This document shows positions 8,174 to 16,940 of a stretch of DNA of 64,000 nucleotides, one piece after another. The notes under the pieces were generated by a model, which was not told the origin of the DNA, did not search any database, and worked only from the letters and a program-made list of their open reading frames with translations. This stretch comes from Promethearchaeota archaeon (GTDB taxonomy: Archaea > Asgardarchaeota > Lokiarchaeia > Sigyniarchaeales > SOKP01), in contig JAEOSU010000027.1 of NCBI GenBank assembly GCA_016840165.1, forward strand, positions 39,549 to 103,548, given 5' to 3'. The first letter of the stretch is position 1; each line of letters starts with the position of its first letter. The position numbers and the translations under genes are program-made.

Positions 8174-8746
8174 TTATTTTAGCGATTCTAATACCTTTTT
8201 TATAATTTGGATAACAATATCAGCGGATCTTTGCATCGGTTCTGTTAAATGAATTTCAAAAAAAGGGAGATCAATATTATTACTTAAATCTTCTAAATTT
8301 AATTCATCTTTTTTATATTGACGAAGCTCTGTAAATCCTTCAAGACTTTCGGGTACAAAACCTATCATAAAAACTTGCAGAGTCTGTATCTTATTGGTTA
8401 ACAAATCAATAACGATATGAACTGGAATAGTATGTGAAGAAATAGGAATGTAATTGCACATATTATCTCGTTCAAGGATACTTATTGTACCTGGTTCTTG
8501 CTTTAAAGTACAAGTATCGAAAAGAACCAAATGGGAAGGATGAAAGTTTAAAATATCATCTATTCTTGCCATAGGATCAATTCCAGCGTTTATAAAGAGA
8601 AATTTATGATTTGATAGATGAAGTAATTTACTGATGATATAGGGGCCGACGCCATCATCAGTTAATTTCTCTTCTCCAATCCCCATAAAGACAATTTTCA
8701 AAGCATCTTTAAGTTTTGAATAAATTTTGTTAAATAACTCTTCCAT
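8174..8746 (-). CDS. Hydrogenase maturation-type endopeptidase (HycI/HyaD family)
   Basis: These proteases clip the C-terminal peptide of the [NiFe] hydrogenase large subunit after nickel insertion. The 190 residues carry the family's opening strand and metal Asp (FMGIGEEKLTDDGVGPYI), the second acidic region (INAGIDPMARIDDIL), LVLFDTC, and the C-terminal SSHTIPVHIVIDLL with the conserved metal-site His. FMIGFVPES is the usual core strand. There is a DD in place of the more common N-x-x-x-x-DD spacing. No hydrogenase subunit gene is in the window, so the substrate lies elsewhere. It converges on the 7985 gene, with 3 nt between stops. Confidence 0.85.
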   Translation of the reverse strand: MEELFNKIYSKLKDALKIVFMGIGEEKLTDDGVGPYIISKLLHLSNHKFLFINAGIDPMARIDDILNFHPSHLVLFDTCTLKQEPGTISILERDNMCNYIPISSHTIPVHIVIDLLTNKIQTLQVFMIGFVPESLEGFTELRQYKKDELNLEDLSNNIDLPFFEIHLTEPMQRSADIVIQIIKKVLESLK

Positions 8747-8879
8747 TCCTTTTTAAGAAATTTAGCATCCCAAATTAATTTTGAGTTATTTCATATATAG
8801 TTAATCATATCCCAAATTAAGATCTCATTTATTAGAACACCAAGGAAAATCTTTTATTTTACTAAGGGTTGATTTTATT

Positions 8880-9761
8880 ATGTTATTAAAGGGAAAAAAT
8901 ATTATAATTACTGGCGCTGGAAGAGGTATCGGGAGGGCAATTTCCATTGCTTGCGCAAAAGAAGGTGCTAACCTCGGATTAATCTCCCGAACTCTGGAAG
9001 AAATAAGTGAAACTAAAGATATTATTCAATCTCAAGCAAGCTCTTCAAAAGTGGTTATAAAGGTGGCAGATGTGACGAAATACGATGATTTATCAAAAGC
9101 ATTTAAGGAATTCTACGATGAATTAGGACAATTTAATGGAGTTGTTGCAAATGCGGGATATTCTCGAATGTGGGCAACACACGAGTTTATTAATGAGAAG
9201 TTTTCCGAGATTTTAGATATTAATGTTTTGGGGGTGTTTTATACTTTCAAAGCCGCTTATGGATTCATGAAGAAGGATGATAAAAAGGATAAGGCACGGT
9301 TTTTAATAACTGGTAGTGAGGCTTATCCCTATGCACCCCAAAGATTGACAGCATATGTTGCTAGTAAGTATGCTGTGGTTGGTATGCAAAAGGCGATGGC
9401 TACTGAGTATAAACGAGAAAATATCACATTTAATATGGTTTTGCCAACACAGGTTGATACACGATTGCTAAGAGGGAAGAATGCAGGAGATGGGAATAAA
9501 CCTGATCACGTTTTAAATCCAACGGAGTTAAACGATTACTATCTCTTTTTACTTAGTGATGATGCCAATAAAGTTGATGATACGCTTATTTTTACATATG
9601 ATATCCAGGATATAAAAAAGCTTTTACATGATGCTCCAGTAGATAAAAATGATAGTTGGGATAATTTTAAAGATTATTTAAAAGAAAAGTCATCAGAATT
9701 GTATGAGAAAGTCAAAAACCTAGGAAAGTTAATTGACTTCATAATTTCGCGGGAAAAATAG
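8880..9761 (+). CDS. Short-chain dehydrogenase/reductase
   Basis: A classical SDR of 293 residues with a Rossmann fold. The N-terminal TGAGRGIGRA dinucleotide motif is followed by SRT (suggesting NADP preference, inferred from Ser-Arg after strand 2), ADVTKYDD, NAG in VVANAGYS, LDINVLGVFY, a catalytic Ser in ITGSEAYPY and the YVASK Tyr/Lys pair. The C-terminal about 60 residues (from DPV-like DKNDSW onward) are a charged helical extension longer than in typical 250-residue SDRs. The substrate is unknown. It stands alone between a convergent and a co-directional neighbour. Confidence 0.9.
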   Translation: MLLKGKNIIITGAGRGIGRAISIACAKEGANLGLISRTLEEISETKDIIQSQASSSKVVIKVADVTKYDDLSKAFKEFYDELGQFNGVVANAGYSRMWATHEFINEKFSEILDINVLGVFYTFKAAYGFMKKDDKKDKARFLITGSEAYPYAPQRLTAYVASKYAVVGMQKAMATEYKRENITFNMVLPTQVDTRLLRGKNAGDGNKPDHVLNPTELNDYYLFLLSDDANKVDDTLIFTYDIQDIKKLLHDAPVDKNDSWDNFKDYLKEKSSELYEKVKNLGKLIDFIISREK

Positions 9762-9833
9762 CTTTTCAACACAACGTTCTATTCGTAATATAATTAAGTT
9801 CATTAGAAATCAATGATTGTATACTAATAGAAA

Positions 9834-10451
9834 ATGACCGAAAAAGCGAATGATAACAGCGAGAAAACGCAATTTGAGGGGATCATTGAAAAGGATAAAG
9901 TAATCCTTATTGATAAAAATGCAATTGATGAGTTTTACTATAATTCCTATATCGGAACACTAGAAGAGTCTAGTAAGAGTGAAATTAAGTTAATTTTGGA
10001 TCCTATTGAAGTACTTTTATTGAGCGAACGTAATAGAATTTTATTATGGAAAGATAATGTTAAAAAAAATCAATTATATGATTTTGAAAGTCTACTAACA
10101 TATTTTACCAAGTTTGATCAACGATTATGGCAGAAGTACATTATTTATATGGATTTAAGAAAACGTGGATATATCGTTAGACCTGGATATGGTGAGGGAA
10201 TCGATTTTCTCGTATATAAACGTGGATCGGACTTTGAAAATGATTCTGCTAAATATTTGATATATCCAGTATTTGAAGGAGATCCTGTTGAGTTAAAGGA
10301 GTTAGATAGAATGTCACGAGTCGCTTTAAGCTCTCGGAAAGATTTAATTGTTGCAACTGTCGATAGATTAAGTAAACCAATTTACTATAGCGTAAACAAA
10401 TTTGAAATAATTAATAAAATTAATTTAGATGAAAGAGAATATGCCCGATAG
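9834..10451 (+). CDS. endA: tRNA-splicing endonuclease subunit (EndA family) lacking the catalytic His
   Basis: A 205-residue archaeal tRNA-intron endonuclease. The N-terminal domain spans about 1-100. The C-terminal nuclease fold has KRGYIVRPGYGEGIDFLVYK (with the catalytic-type Tyr), AKYLIYPV, the helix LKELDRMSRVALSSRKDLIV (with Lys) and VATVD. In the usual family the Tyr/His/Lys triad has His in the E-H-S-x-Y-L-V segment. Here that segment reads DSAKYLI, so the His position is Ser or Ala. The protein may be the structural partner in a heteromeric enzyme. It overlaps the PIN-ATPase gene by 23 nt and is translationally coupled to it. The start lacks a Shine-Dalgarno. Confidence 0.85.
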   Translation: MTEKANDNSEKTQFEGIIEKDKVILIDKNAIDEFYYNSYIGTLEESSKSEIKLILDPIEVLLLSERNRILLWKDNVKKNQLYDFESLLTYFTKFDQRLWQKYIIYMDLRKRGYIVRPGYGEGIDFLVYKRGSDFENDSAKYLIYPVFEGDPVELKELDRMSRVALSSRKDLIVATVDRLSKPIYYSVNKFEIINKINLDEREYAR

Positions 10452-12093
10452 ATTTGCTTGTGATACTTCCGTCATATTTAACGGATTAATCATTGATCTA
10501 ATAGAAGATGGTGAATTAGGAGATCATCCTGAAATCTTCATTTCAAATATAGTTGTAGCCGAAGTCGAATATCGTACAAACATTCAAAAAGAAATCGGAT
10601 TCTATGGATTAAATGTATTAAAAAAATTGCGACAATTCCATAATGAAGGAAAGATAACTCTAAATGTTATTGGTCACCGCCCCACTCGAGAAGAAATAAA
10701 GATGGCTCCGGGAGGAGAATTAGATGCCCTGATTCGAGAAAATGCAGGTGAAAATGATGCAATTTTGATAACTGCTGACAAAATCCAAGGAGATGTAGGC
10801 GTTTTTGAAGGCATTGAAGTAATGCTAGTAAAGGAAAAAGTACTCCATAAGGAAATCACTCCAGATTCCTTAAGAATCATGACTTTTTTTGATGAAGATA
10901 CGATGAGCATCCATTTAAAACGAGGATTACCTCCATATGCAAAAAAAGGAAGTCCTGGAAATTGGTATATGGAGCAAGTAGGAGATGAGATAATTGATAA
11001 GAAGAAAATTGAAGAGATTGCATTAGAAATCATAGAATATGTACGAGAAGACCCACATTCTTTTATAGAAATAGAAAAATATGGTGCAGTGGTCACCCAA
11101 TTACGAGATTTACGTATTGTAATCACTCGACCACCGTTTTCGAATGATGTAGAAATAACCGCTGTCAAACCTCTTGTTAATTTGACTTTAGACGATTATT
11201 CATTAGATATGCGAATTCGAAAGAGGTTAGAAAAAGCAGAAGGGATATTAGTTTCTGGTTCTCCAGGAGCAGGAAAAAGTACTTTCTCAGCAGCCTTAGC
11301 AAATTATTATTCACAAAAAAATATGGTAGTGAAAACATTAGAAAGTGTAAGGGATTTACAAGTTAATCCTAATATTACCCAATATACTAAGTTGGAGGGT
11401 AGCTTAGAGAAATCTGCCGACATTCTCTTGCTTGTGAGACCTGATTTCACTATTTTTGATGAAGTCAGAACAACTAAAGATTTTCAAATTTTTGCAGACT
11501 TTAGATTGTCCGGAGTAGGAATGGTAGGGGTTGTTCATTCTTCATCTGCTATAGATGCTGTCCAAAGGTTTATAGGTCGTGTTGAGCTTGGGATGCTTCC
11601 CTCAATAATCGATACCATTATTTTTATTGAGAATGGCGATGTTTCCACAGTTCTCGCATTAAAAATGACTGTCAAAGTCCCCCATGGATTTCGGGATAAA
11701 GATTTGGCTAGACCAGTAGTGGAGGTTAGAGATTATTTAACTAAGAAATTAGAATTCGAAATGTATTCTTTTGGACAAGATATTGTTGTTAACCCGATAA
11801 ACCCTTCAAAATCAAAAAGTGAACGACGTAATTTCGATTTCAATCTTGATAAATGGCAAAAAAGTGGTAAAAGAATTTCCTTAGATATTATCGAATTCAA
11901 GAAAAAGTTAATTATACGTGCTGATGAAGATTTTGCTAGCAGGAATATAGATGTGTATGCTGGTAATCATATTATCTTCAGCGGTTCCTTAAGTAGGAAT
12001 GCAGAAATATCACTCTCAATGCCTAACCGAGAGGCGAAACAAATACAAAAAGAATTAAGAAAAAATTCTGATATCTATGGAATTTTAAAATAA
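10429..12093 (+). CDS. PIN domain / VirB11-like ATPase (PilT-type, COG1855)
   Basis: A conserved archaeal protein of 554 residues. An N-terminal PIN-type nuclease domain (CDTSVIFNGL with the first acidic residue; GENDAILITADKIQGD at the end) spans about 1-140. A central RecA-like secretion ATPase follows, with Walker A GSPGAGKST near residue 276, DFTIFDEVRTTKDF as the Walker B/Asp box region, and GVVHSSSAIDAVQRFIGR. The C-terminal 80 residues form a KH-like domain. Another start at 10441 (M5) is possible. The overlap with endA argues for RNA processing, but the family's actual substrate is not established. Confidence 0.88.
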   Translation: MKENMPDRFACDTSVIFNGLIIDLIEDGELGDHPEIFISNIVVAEVEYRTNIQKEIGFYGLNVLKKLRQFHNEGKITLNVIGHRPTREEIKMAPGGELDALIRENAGENDAILITADKIQGDVGVFEGIEVMLVKEKVLHKEITPDSLRIMTFFDEDTMSIHLKRGLPPYAKKGSPGNWYMEQVGDEIIDKKKIEEIALEIIEYVREDPHSFIEIEKYGAVVTQLRDLRIVITRPPFSNDVEITAVKPLVNLTLDDYSLDMRIRKRLEKAEGILVSGSPGAGKSTFSAALANYYSQKNMVVKTLESVRDLQVNPNITQYTKLEGSLEKSADILLLVRPDFTIFDEVRTTKDFQIFADFRLSGVGMVGVVHSSSAIDAVQRFIGRVELGMLPSIIDTIIFIENGDVSTVLALKMTVKVPHGFRDKDLARPVVEVRDYLTKKLEFEMYSFGQDIVVNPINPSKSKSERRNFDFNLDKWQKSGKRISLDIIEFKKKLIIRADEDFASRNIDVYAGNHIIFSGSLSRNAEISLSMPNREAKQIQKELRKNSDIYGILK

Positions 12094-12150
12094 TGTGAGT
12101 TTGGTAAAAATTTATAATTATTGTTGAGCCTAAGTATTATGATTTTAAAT

Positions 12151-12798
12151 TTAGAGTTTAAAATCTTCTTCTAAATTTAAAATAATAAGATTATCCATGA
12201 TGAAAAAGACATACTTTAGATTTTTAAAATTCCTTAATGATAAACCAAATTCACTTAAATAAAGACCAGATCTCATTATACCGTTTAATGCAAGTAATAG
12301 AAGCAAAGATGCTAAAGATAACACAAAATTTAGTTCTACAAAATAGATTGCTAAGAAAGTAATAACCAATGTGGTACAACCAATTAATACATTTAGCTTT
12401 CTATAAAATGGAGAATAGACTTTTACAATTGAACCTTTTAAAATAGCAGCCAATCCTATTAGAAGCACTGGAATTGAGACAAAAAAAACCACATAACTTA
12501 AAGTAACATGTGGATATGAAAAGATCAACCAAAACATAAAAGCGGAGAATAACATATAAAAAGTACCTAGAATTGTTTTGACGACTTTCATGATAATAGT
12601 CCTATCTTTATTAGTAAAAAGTCTATAAAAATAATATAACCCATATATGAAAAGGGAGGAGAGTGGGTAAATTATAAGCGACATAATCAAAAATAGTCTA
12701 AAATATATAAATAAAAATATAATACCGATAATTAATATCCCAGATATTATATTATCGCATCGTAATTTTCTTTTATTCACTAATTCGTTAATATCCAT
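12151..12798 (-). CDS. Multi-pass membrane protein, function unknown
   Basis: A 215-residue protein with about six hydrophobic segments (roughly 18-38, 40-60, 72-95, 98-118, 132-150 and 152-172), then a C-terminal soluble piece ending in NLIILNLEEDFKL. The N-terminus (MDINELVNKRKLR) is charged and cytoplasmic by the positive-inside rule. A TATA-like AATATATAAAT lies about 45 nt upstream. No transporter or enzyme motif is recognisable. Confidence 0.65.
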   Translation of the reverse strand: MDINELVNKRKLRCDNIISGILIIGIIFLFIYFRLFLIMSLIIYPLSSLFIYGLYYFYRLFTNKDRTIIMKVVKTILGTFYMLFSAFMFWLIFSYPHVTLSYVVFFVSIPVLLIGLAAILKGSIVKVYSPFYRKLNVLIGCTTLVITFLAIYFVELNFVLSLASLLLLLALNGIMRSGLYLSEFGLSLRNFKNLKYVFFIMDNLIILNLEEDFKL

Positions 12799-12913
12799 GA
12801 TAAGAATTGAGTGCTATTATATTTATATTTAGCATGGAAATTTATATATTTTTTTATTTATCACTTTGAAAAAGTGAATTGATGAAAGAATATTTGATTT
12901 AAGGTACGCTAAT

Positions 12914-13666
12914 TTATTTCTTTTCTAATTCTTTTAATTTTTCTACAATTGGAGGTAGAACATTAATAATATCTTCGTTAAATCGTAGATCAGGATTATA
13001 TCTTGGCGGAATCTCCCCACGATTGAGAATAATGAGTTTTGCGCCGTTTTGTTTTGCATATAAGGGTAATTCAGCTGCAGGATAGACCACTAATGAAGAT
13101 CCAATTACAAAAAATACATCTGAATCGATTGATCTCCTTATTGCCTCATTGAGTTCATCTGCGGGCAATGGATCATTAAAATTTACAATGCTTGATACTA
13201 ATCTTCCATTACATTTAGGACATTTTGGTTGGTCTTTATGAGGTGTATCTGTGAGATAACCATTTCCCCAGATATTTTTATCCCAACCTACCTCAGTAAA
13301 AGAGAATTTTGTATTGCAATTAAGGCATTTCATAAAGTGTCGGTTACCATGCAATTCCGCCAACATTTCAAAAGGAATACCCGATTTAGCATGTAGTCCG
13401 TCTACATTCTGAGATATAACATAATCTAATTTTCCGAGTTTTAATAACTCGACCACAGCATAATGAGCCGCATTAGGTTTAACTTGATTCCATGGTACTG
13501 ATTTGGGAGGTGGAAGATTCTTCTCTCTTCTAGTCCAGACACCGTCGGGACCTCGGTAATCAGGTAATCCCGAATGAGTTGAAATTCCAGCGCCCGTAAA
13601 GACAACTAATTTTTTTGATTCAGAAATCCATTTAACTGCTAATTCTATTTTCTCATGTAATTCCAT
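12914..13666 (-). CDS. cobB: Sir2-family NAD-dependent protein deacylase
   Basis: A 250-residue single-domain sirtuin that removes acyl groups from lysine using NAD. The NAD motif GAGISTHSGLPDYRGPDGVW, the QNVDGLHAKSG motif with the catalytic His, a four-Cys zinc module (CLNC and CPKC), VNFNDPLP, GSSLVVYPA and LNRGEIPPR are all in order. The length is typical of archaeal and bacterial class III/U types. In archaea the usual targets are Alba-like chromatin proteins and acetyl-CoA synthetase, but the target here is unknown. Its TATA box lies about 24 nt from the ATG, giving a leaderless message. Confidence 0.95.
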   Translation of the reverse strand: MELHEKIELAVKWISESKKLVVFTGAGISTHSGLPDYRGPDGVWTRREKNLPPPKSVPWNQVKPNAAHYAVVELLKLGKLDYVISQNVDGLHAKSGIPFEMLAELHGNRHFMKCLNCNTKFSFTEVGWDKNIWGNGYLTDTPHKDQPKCPKCNGRLVSSIVNFNDPLPADELNEAIRRSIDSDVFFVIGSSLVVYPAAELPLYAKQNGAKLIILNRGEIPPRYNPDLRFNEDIINVLPPIVEKLKELEKK

Positions 13667-13682
13667 ATTAAAATTAGAAATT

Positions 13683-13697
13683 AATTATATATAAAAA
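13683..13697 (-). promoter_or_regulatory. TATA box of the sirtuin gene
   Basis: On the coding strand, TTTTTATATATAATT is centred about 24 nt before the sirtuin ATG at 13666. No Shine-Dalgarno lies between, consistent with leaderless transcription. Confidence 0.55.
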
Positions 13698-13876
13698 TAT
13701 ACTGATTAAACGTAGTAAACTAATCCACTTATGCTTTAAATAAACTTTTAAAAAATTTAAATCATTAAACAATCCCTTTTTAAAGGTAAAGAATTATACA
13801 TAATTGGACAATATTAACCTAAAGTTTTTATGTTCATACGTTGAAATATTAATCAATAGTTAAAGGTTGAGTGTAA

Positions 13877-14269
13877 TTGACGTTTGCAATTCAATTTAAA
13901 GAAGATGCTATTAGAAGTATTCAGAGAGACTATATTCAAGTTAAATGTAATCCTTTACAATTAATGTTGATAAAAAAAATCTCGGAGGCTATATGTGAAC
14001 AGATCGATATTCCAATTTTAGCCATAAGAGCAGCAACTTGGTATGCTTTAAAAGAATGGCAGTTGAAATATAATAAATCCATCTCCGAGTTAAACTCTTC
14101 GGATATTAAAAGTAAAATTATCGCTGGAAAAGACATTTTCGATATAGGAAAGAATATTCTGAAGCAGTTTTTAAAAGAGCCAAAAAATGAAAATGAAATA
14201 AAATTGGATATCGTATATGAAAAAGCATTTAAAATATACTTAGAAATTATTAATCGAATGAATGGCTAA
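13877..14269 (+). CDS. Hypothetical helical protein, TTG start
   Basis: A 130-residue protein beginning at TTG, with an AAGGT about 9 nt upstream and an in-frame TAA immediately before, so no upstream start exists. The sequence is largely helical (LQLMLIKKISEAICEQ, IRAATWYALKEWQLKYN, KDIFDIGKNILKQFLKE). No motif is recognised. Its stop overlaps the stop of the convergent PHP gene by 4 nt. The start codon is the main uncertainty. Confidence 0.6.
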   Translation: MTFAIQFKEDAIRSIQRDYIQVKCNPLQLMLIKKISEAICEQIDIPILAIRAATWYALKEWQLKYNKSISELNSSDIKSKIIAGKDIFDIGKNILKQFLKEPKNENEIKLDIVYEKAFKIYLEIINRMNG

Positions 14270-15018
14270 TGATTTCTTTTTTCTAGTTTTTTGATAAATC
14301 TTGCGAAATTTAATTCTAAATCGTAAATTTGAATCCTTTGTAATGGTTCATCAAAATTAGCTAAGGTAGATAAATCATGAGAATCGCAACCAATTGAAAC
14401 CAAAATATCATTAGTTTTTAATTCCTTGAAAAAGAATTTATAACGTTGAGAATAAAAATCTGGATAGCTTGAATTGAATTCAAAATAGATATCGTATCTT
14501 TTTAAGAAGCTGATTAAAGTCCCTAATGAGCTATATTCAAAAAAAGAGGGGTCAAAATGCGCTAAGCCAATAAGACATTCATCATAATTTTTACCATATC
14601 TTTGCTCCCAGTTTAATAAAATATTCTTCACGAAGCCTATTCCCTCAACATTTTCAAGATATTCAAATAAGATGATATCAAAATTTTCTGGAACGATCAT
14701 CTTCGTGATATAGTCATAAGAACTACTAATGTCAATTTCAATTCCCTTTAATAAGGTTAATTGTCCCCCATAATCGATTAATTCTTGTTGCAAATCTGAC
14801 AATTCCGTTATATATTTTTCAATTTTAGCTTTTGTATTTAGATTAGGTATAACATTCGCTTTCCATGAATTTGTAAAATGATCAGTAATGCATATATAGT
14901 TTAATCCTAAGTTTAGCGCCTTCTCAACAATATCTCTTATTGAATTTTTTCCATCTGAATATATTGAATGAATATGTAAATTTATCTTAGGAAAGGGCAT
15001 CATTAAAGCAAAGTTCAA
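14266..15018 (-). CDS. PHP-domain metal-dependent phosphoesterase
   Basis: A 250-residue PHP (polymerase/histidinol phosphatase) fold. It has the opening HxH pair in INLHIHSIYSDGKN, YICITDHF with the D-H ligands, LLKGIEIDIS with the Glu ligand, GLAHFDP, FEFNSSY and the terminal IGCDSHD. These are the family's metal ligands for a trinuclear site. The protein probably hydrolyses a phosphomonoester or a nucleotide; histidinol-phosphatase activity is possible but not shown. The TTG start overlaps the stop of the APC permease upstream (TTGA), so the two are coupled; internal ATGs at residues 6-7 are alternatives. Confidence 0.85.
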   Translation of the reverse strand: MNFALMMPFPKINLHIHSIYSDGKNSIRDIVEKALNLGLNYICITDHFTNSWKANVIPNLNTKAKIEKYITELSDLQQELIDYGGQLTLLKGIEIDISSSYDYITKMIVPENFDIILFEYLENVEGIGFVKNILLNWEQRYGKNYDECLIGLAHFDPSFFEYSSLGTLISFLKRYDIYFEFNSSYPDFYSQRYKFFFKELKTNDILVSIGCDSHDLSTLANFDEPLQRIQIYDLELNFARFIKKLEKRNH

Positions 15019-16880
15019 TATGATTTTGATTCCTTGTAATTAAACCACATTAAAATTGAACTAAATATCATTGTAAATTCAAGAAAGATTAAAAGACCGC
15101 TAAATATGAATTTACTAGCTAATTGAGGTATAAGTGTTGCACCAAGAGAGATTTCTTGGATGACTACGATATCATTTAATATAATAAGGATAATGAAGAA
15201 GTTAACTACTATAAAAATTAATTCTAAACTTATTAGTAAAGAAGTCACAAAGAGTAGGATCTTTGACTTTTTCTTTCCTAGTTCGATTATCTGAGCCTTA
15301 CCTAAATTAATAGCAACTACTTGTTTATCTACTTTTTTTACAAAATAATAAACCATTTCTCGAAGTGATATAACATCAAAAACTAACAATCCAATATTAA
15401 ATATACAAATTAAGATTAATATTCGATTCAATAAAACCATCGAAGGATTGATTATGGAAAAGTTATTAATTAACCAAATAAATATGGCTAAAATTAGAAT
15501 GAGAGAAATTTTGATGCCCGCTAATGTCAATCTGACTGAGTGGCGATCTGTAATCGTTAATAAGTAATAAGTAACACCTACTATGGAGATAATGAAACCA
15601 AGGAGAATTGCGGTTAAAGATAAGAATAAGGAGAAGAACAAAAATAAGATACTAATAAGTATTGGTAAAAAAGGAAAAAATGGTGCTTTAAAGGGACGAT
15701 CTAAAGATTTTCTCTTTCTTCGGAGTTTAACGGCAGCATAATTTACTGTAGCTAAGCCAAAGAAAAAAATAAAACTCACTGTTTCTGCCGTTAATCCAAT
15801 TTCAGCAAAAAAGGTAAAGATACTAACAATTATTACAGTAATTATCAAAGCAATAGGAGGAAAATTAGATACTTTTTTCTTTTCTTTTATTTTTGCAGGT
15901 AGATAGCGATCTCTTGCTAATGCAGTTATTATACTTACTCCCGAACCTAATGAAGCATTTATAGCTATTAACGTGGAAATAAGAATTGCTAAAGCCATAA
16001 TAAAAAATCCAATCATCCCAAATGGACCTAAAATATTCATTAAAATATTGCCTAAAAGAATTGGACTGTCATTTAGAGTACTTGCATCATTTCCAATATT
16101 GATTAATACTACCACAGTTACTAATAGGTAAATTCCTAAAGCAATCAATATTGCTAGCATGTATATTCTTGGTATGGATTTTGAAGGATTTTTTAGATTT
16201 ACACTCAGATATGCAAGATTTGACGTAATCGAGGTATAACATATAAATAAGAGGGAAAAGATCGAAATAACACTAAAAAAGTCCGTACCACTCAAGAGAA
16301 ATTCAGGATTATAAGTAGGAGGCCTAATAATTGGTGAGATAATAAGTCCGCAAACAATAAAGAACCCCAAAATACCAATTAGACTTATAGTTAAATAAAT
16401 TAAAGCCTTTATTGCAATGTGTTGAGCACGAAAAATGACCACACTCGTAAAAATTATCGCAATTATTGCAATTGGAGCCGTAAAAGGAGAAATTACGCTA
16501 ATTCCAAATTTCTTGAATACTTCATCAAAAAGTAAAGCGAATATTTGTGCAGAGAACGAACAAGACGCTATATTAGCAATCCATAAAAAGAAGCCGATAA
16601 TAAACGCTAAAAATCCGCCTAAGCCTTCTTTACTGAAATTATAGGCACCACCGGCGATTGGAAGGCTTGTAGATAGTTCAGCGTAATTCAGAGCAGTAAA
16701 AAAGATTAATATTCCTCCCAGAAGCAGACTTATAAGCACACCTGGACCAGCAATTCTTATTGCATCACCTAATAGGATAAAAATGGAGCCACCAATCCCA
16801 CATCCAATCCCATAGAGGACTCCTTGAGAAGATTTTACGCCTCTTCCTGATAAAATTTCTTCTTGTTTAGTTTCATTCAT
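15015..16880 (-). CDS. APC-superfamily amino acid permease
   Basis: A 621-residue secondary transporter with about 12 core membrane helices in the first 430 residues and extra C-terminal membrane segments. The first helix signature (GVLYGIGCGIGGSIFILLGD), GPGVLISLLLGGILIFFTAL, YAELSTSLPIAGGAYNF and the helix-6 region are typical of the APC/LAT group, which imports amino acids or amines with H+ or by exchange. After residue 430 come four further hydrophobic helices and a cytoplasmic stretch (KKVDKQVVAINLGKAQII), longer than a standard 450-500 residue permease. It is the upstream gene of a two-gene unit with the PHP enzyme. The substrate is unknown. Confidence 0.9.
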   Translation of the reverse strand: MNETKQEEILSGRGVKSSQGVLYGIGCGIGGSIFILLGDAIRIAGPGVLISLLLGGILIFFTALNYAELSTSLPIAGGAYNFSKEGLGGFLAFIIGFFLWIANIASCSFSAQIFALLFDEVFKKFGISVISPFTAPIAIIAIIFTSVVIFRAQHIAIKALIYLTISLIGILGFFIVCGLIISPIIRPPTYNPEFLLSGTDFFSVISIFSLLFICYTSITSNLAYLSVNLKNPSKSIPRIYMLAILIALGIYLLVTVVVLINIGNDASTLNDSPILLGNILMNILGPFGMIGFFIMALAILISTLIAINASLGSGVSIITALARDRYLPAKIKEKKKVSNFPPIALIITVIIVSIFTFFAEIGLTAETVSFIFFFGLATVNYAAVKLRRKRKSLDRPFKAPFFPFLPILISILFLFFSLFLSLTAILLGFIISIVGVTYYLLTITDRHSVRLTLAGIKISLILILAIFIWLINNFSIINPSMVLLNRILILICIFNIGLLVFDVISLREMVYYFVKKVDKQVVAINLGKAQIIELGKKKSKILLFVTSLLISLELIFIVVNFFIILIILNDIVVIQEISLGATLIPQLASKFIFSGLLIFLEFTMIFSSILMWFNYKESKSY

Positions 16881-16914
16881 TATTAATCTTTTAGAGCAAT
16901 TTTTAGGAGAAAAG

Positions 16915-16923
16915 ATTTATATA
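16915..16923 (-). promoter_or_regulatory. TATA box of the permease/PHP operon
   Basis: On the coding strand, TATATAAAT is centred about 39 nt before the permease ATG at 16880. A T-rich TTTTCTCC stretch lies between. Confidence 0.45.
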
Positions 16924-16940
16924 GATATTAAGATCATATA

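Noticed and set aside
10674..11168. 164-residue minus ORF inside the PIN-ATPase gene
   Set aside because: Antisense of a well-supported gene with PIN and Walker motifs; no own domain.
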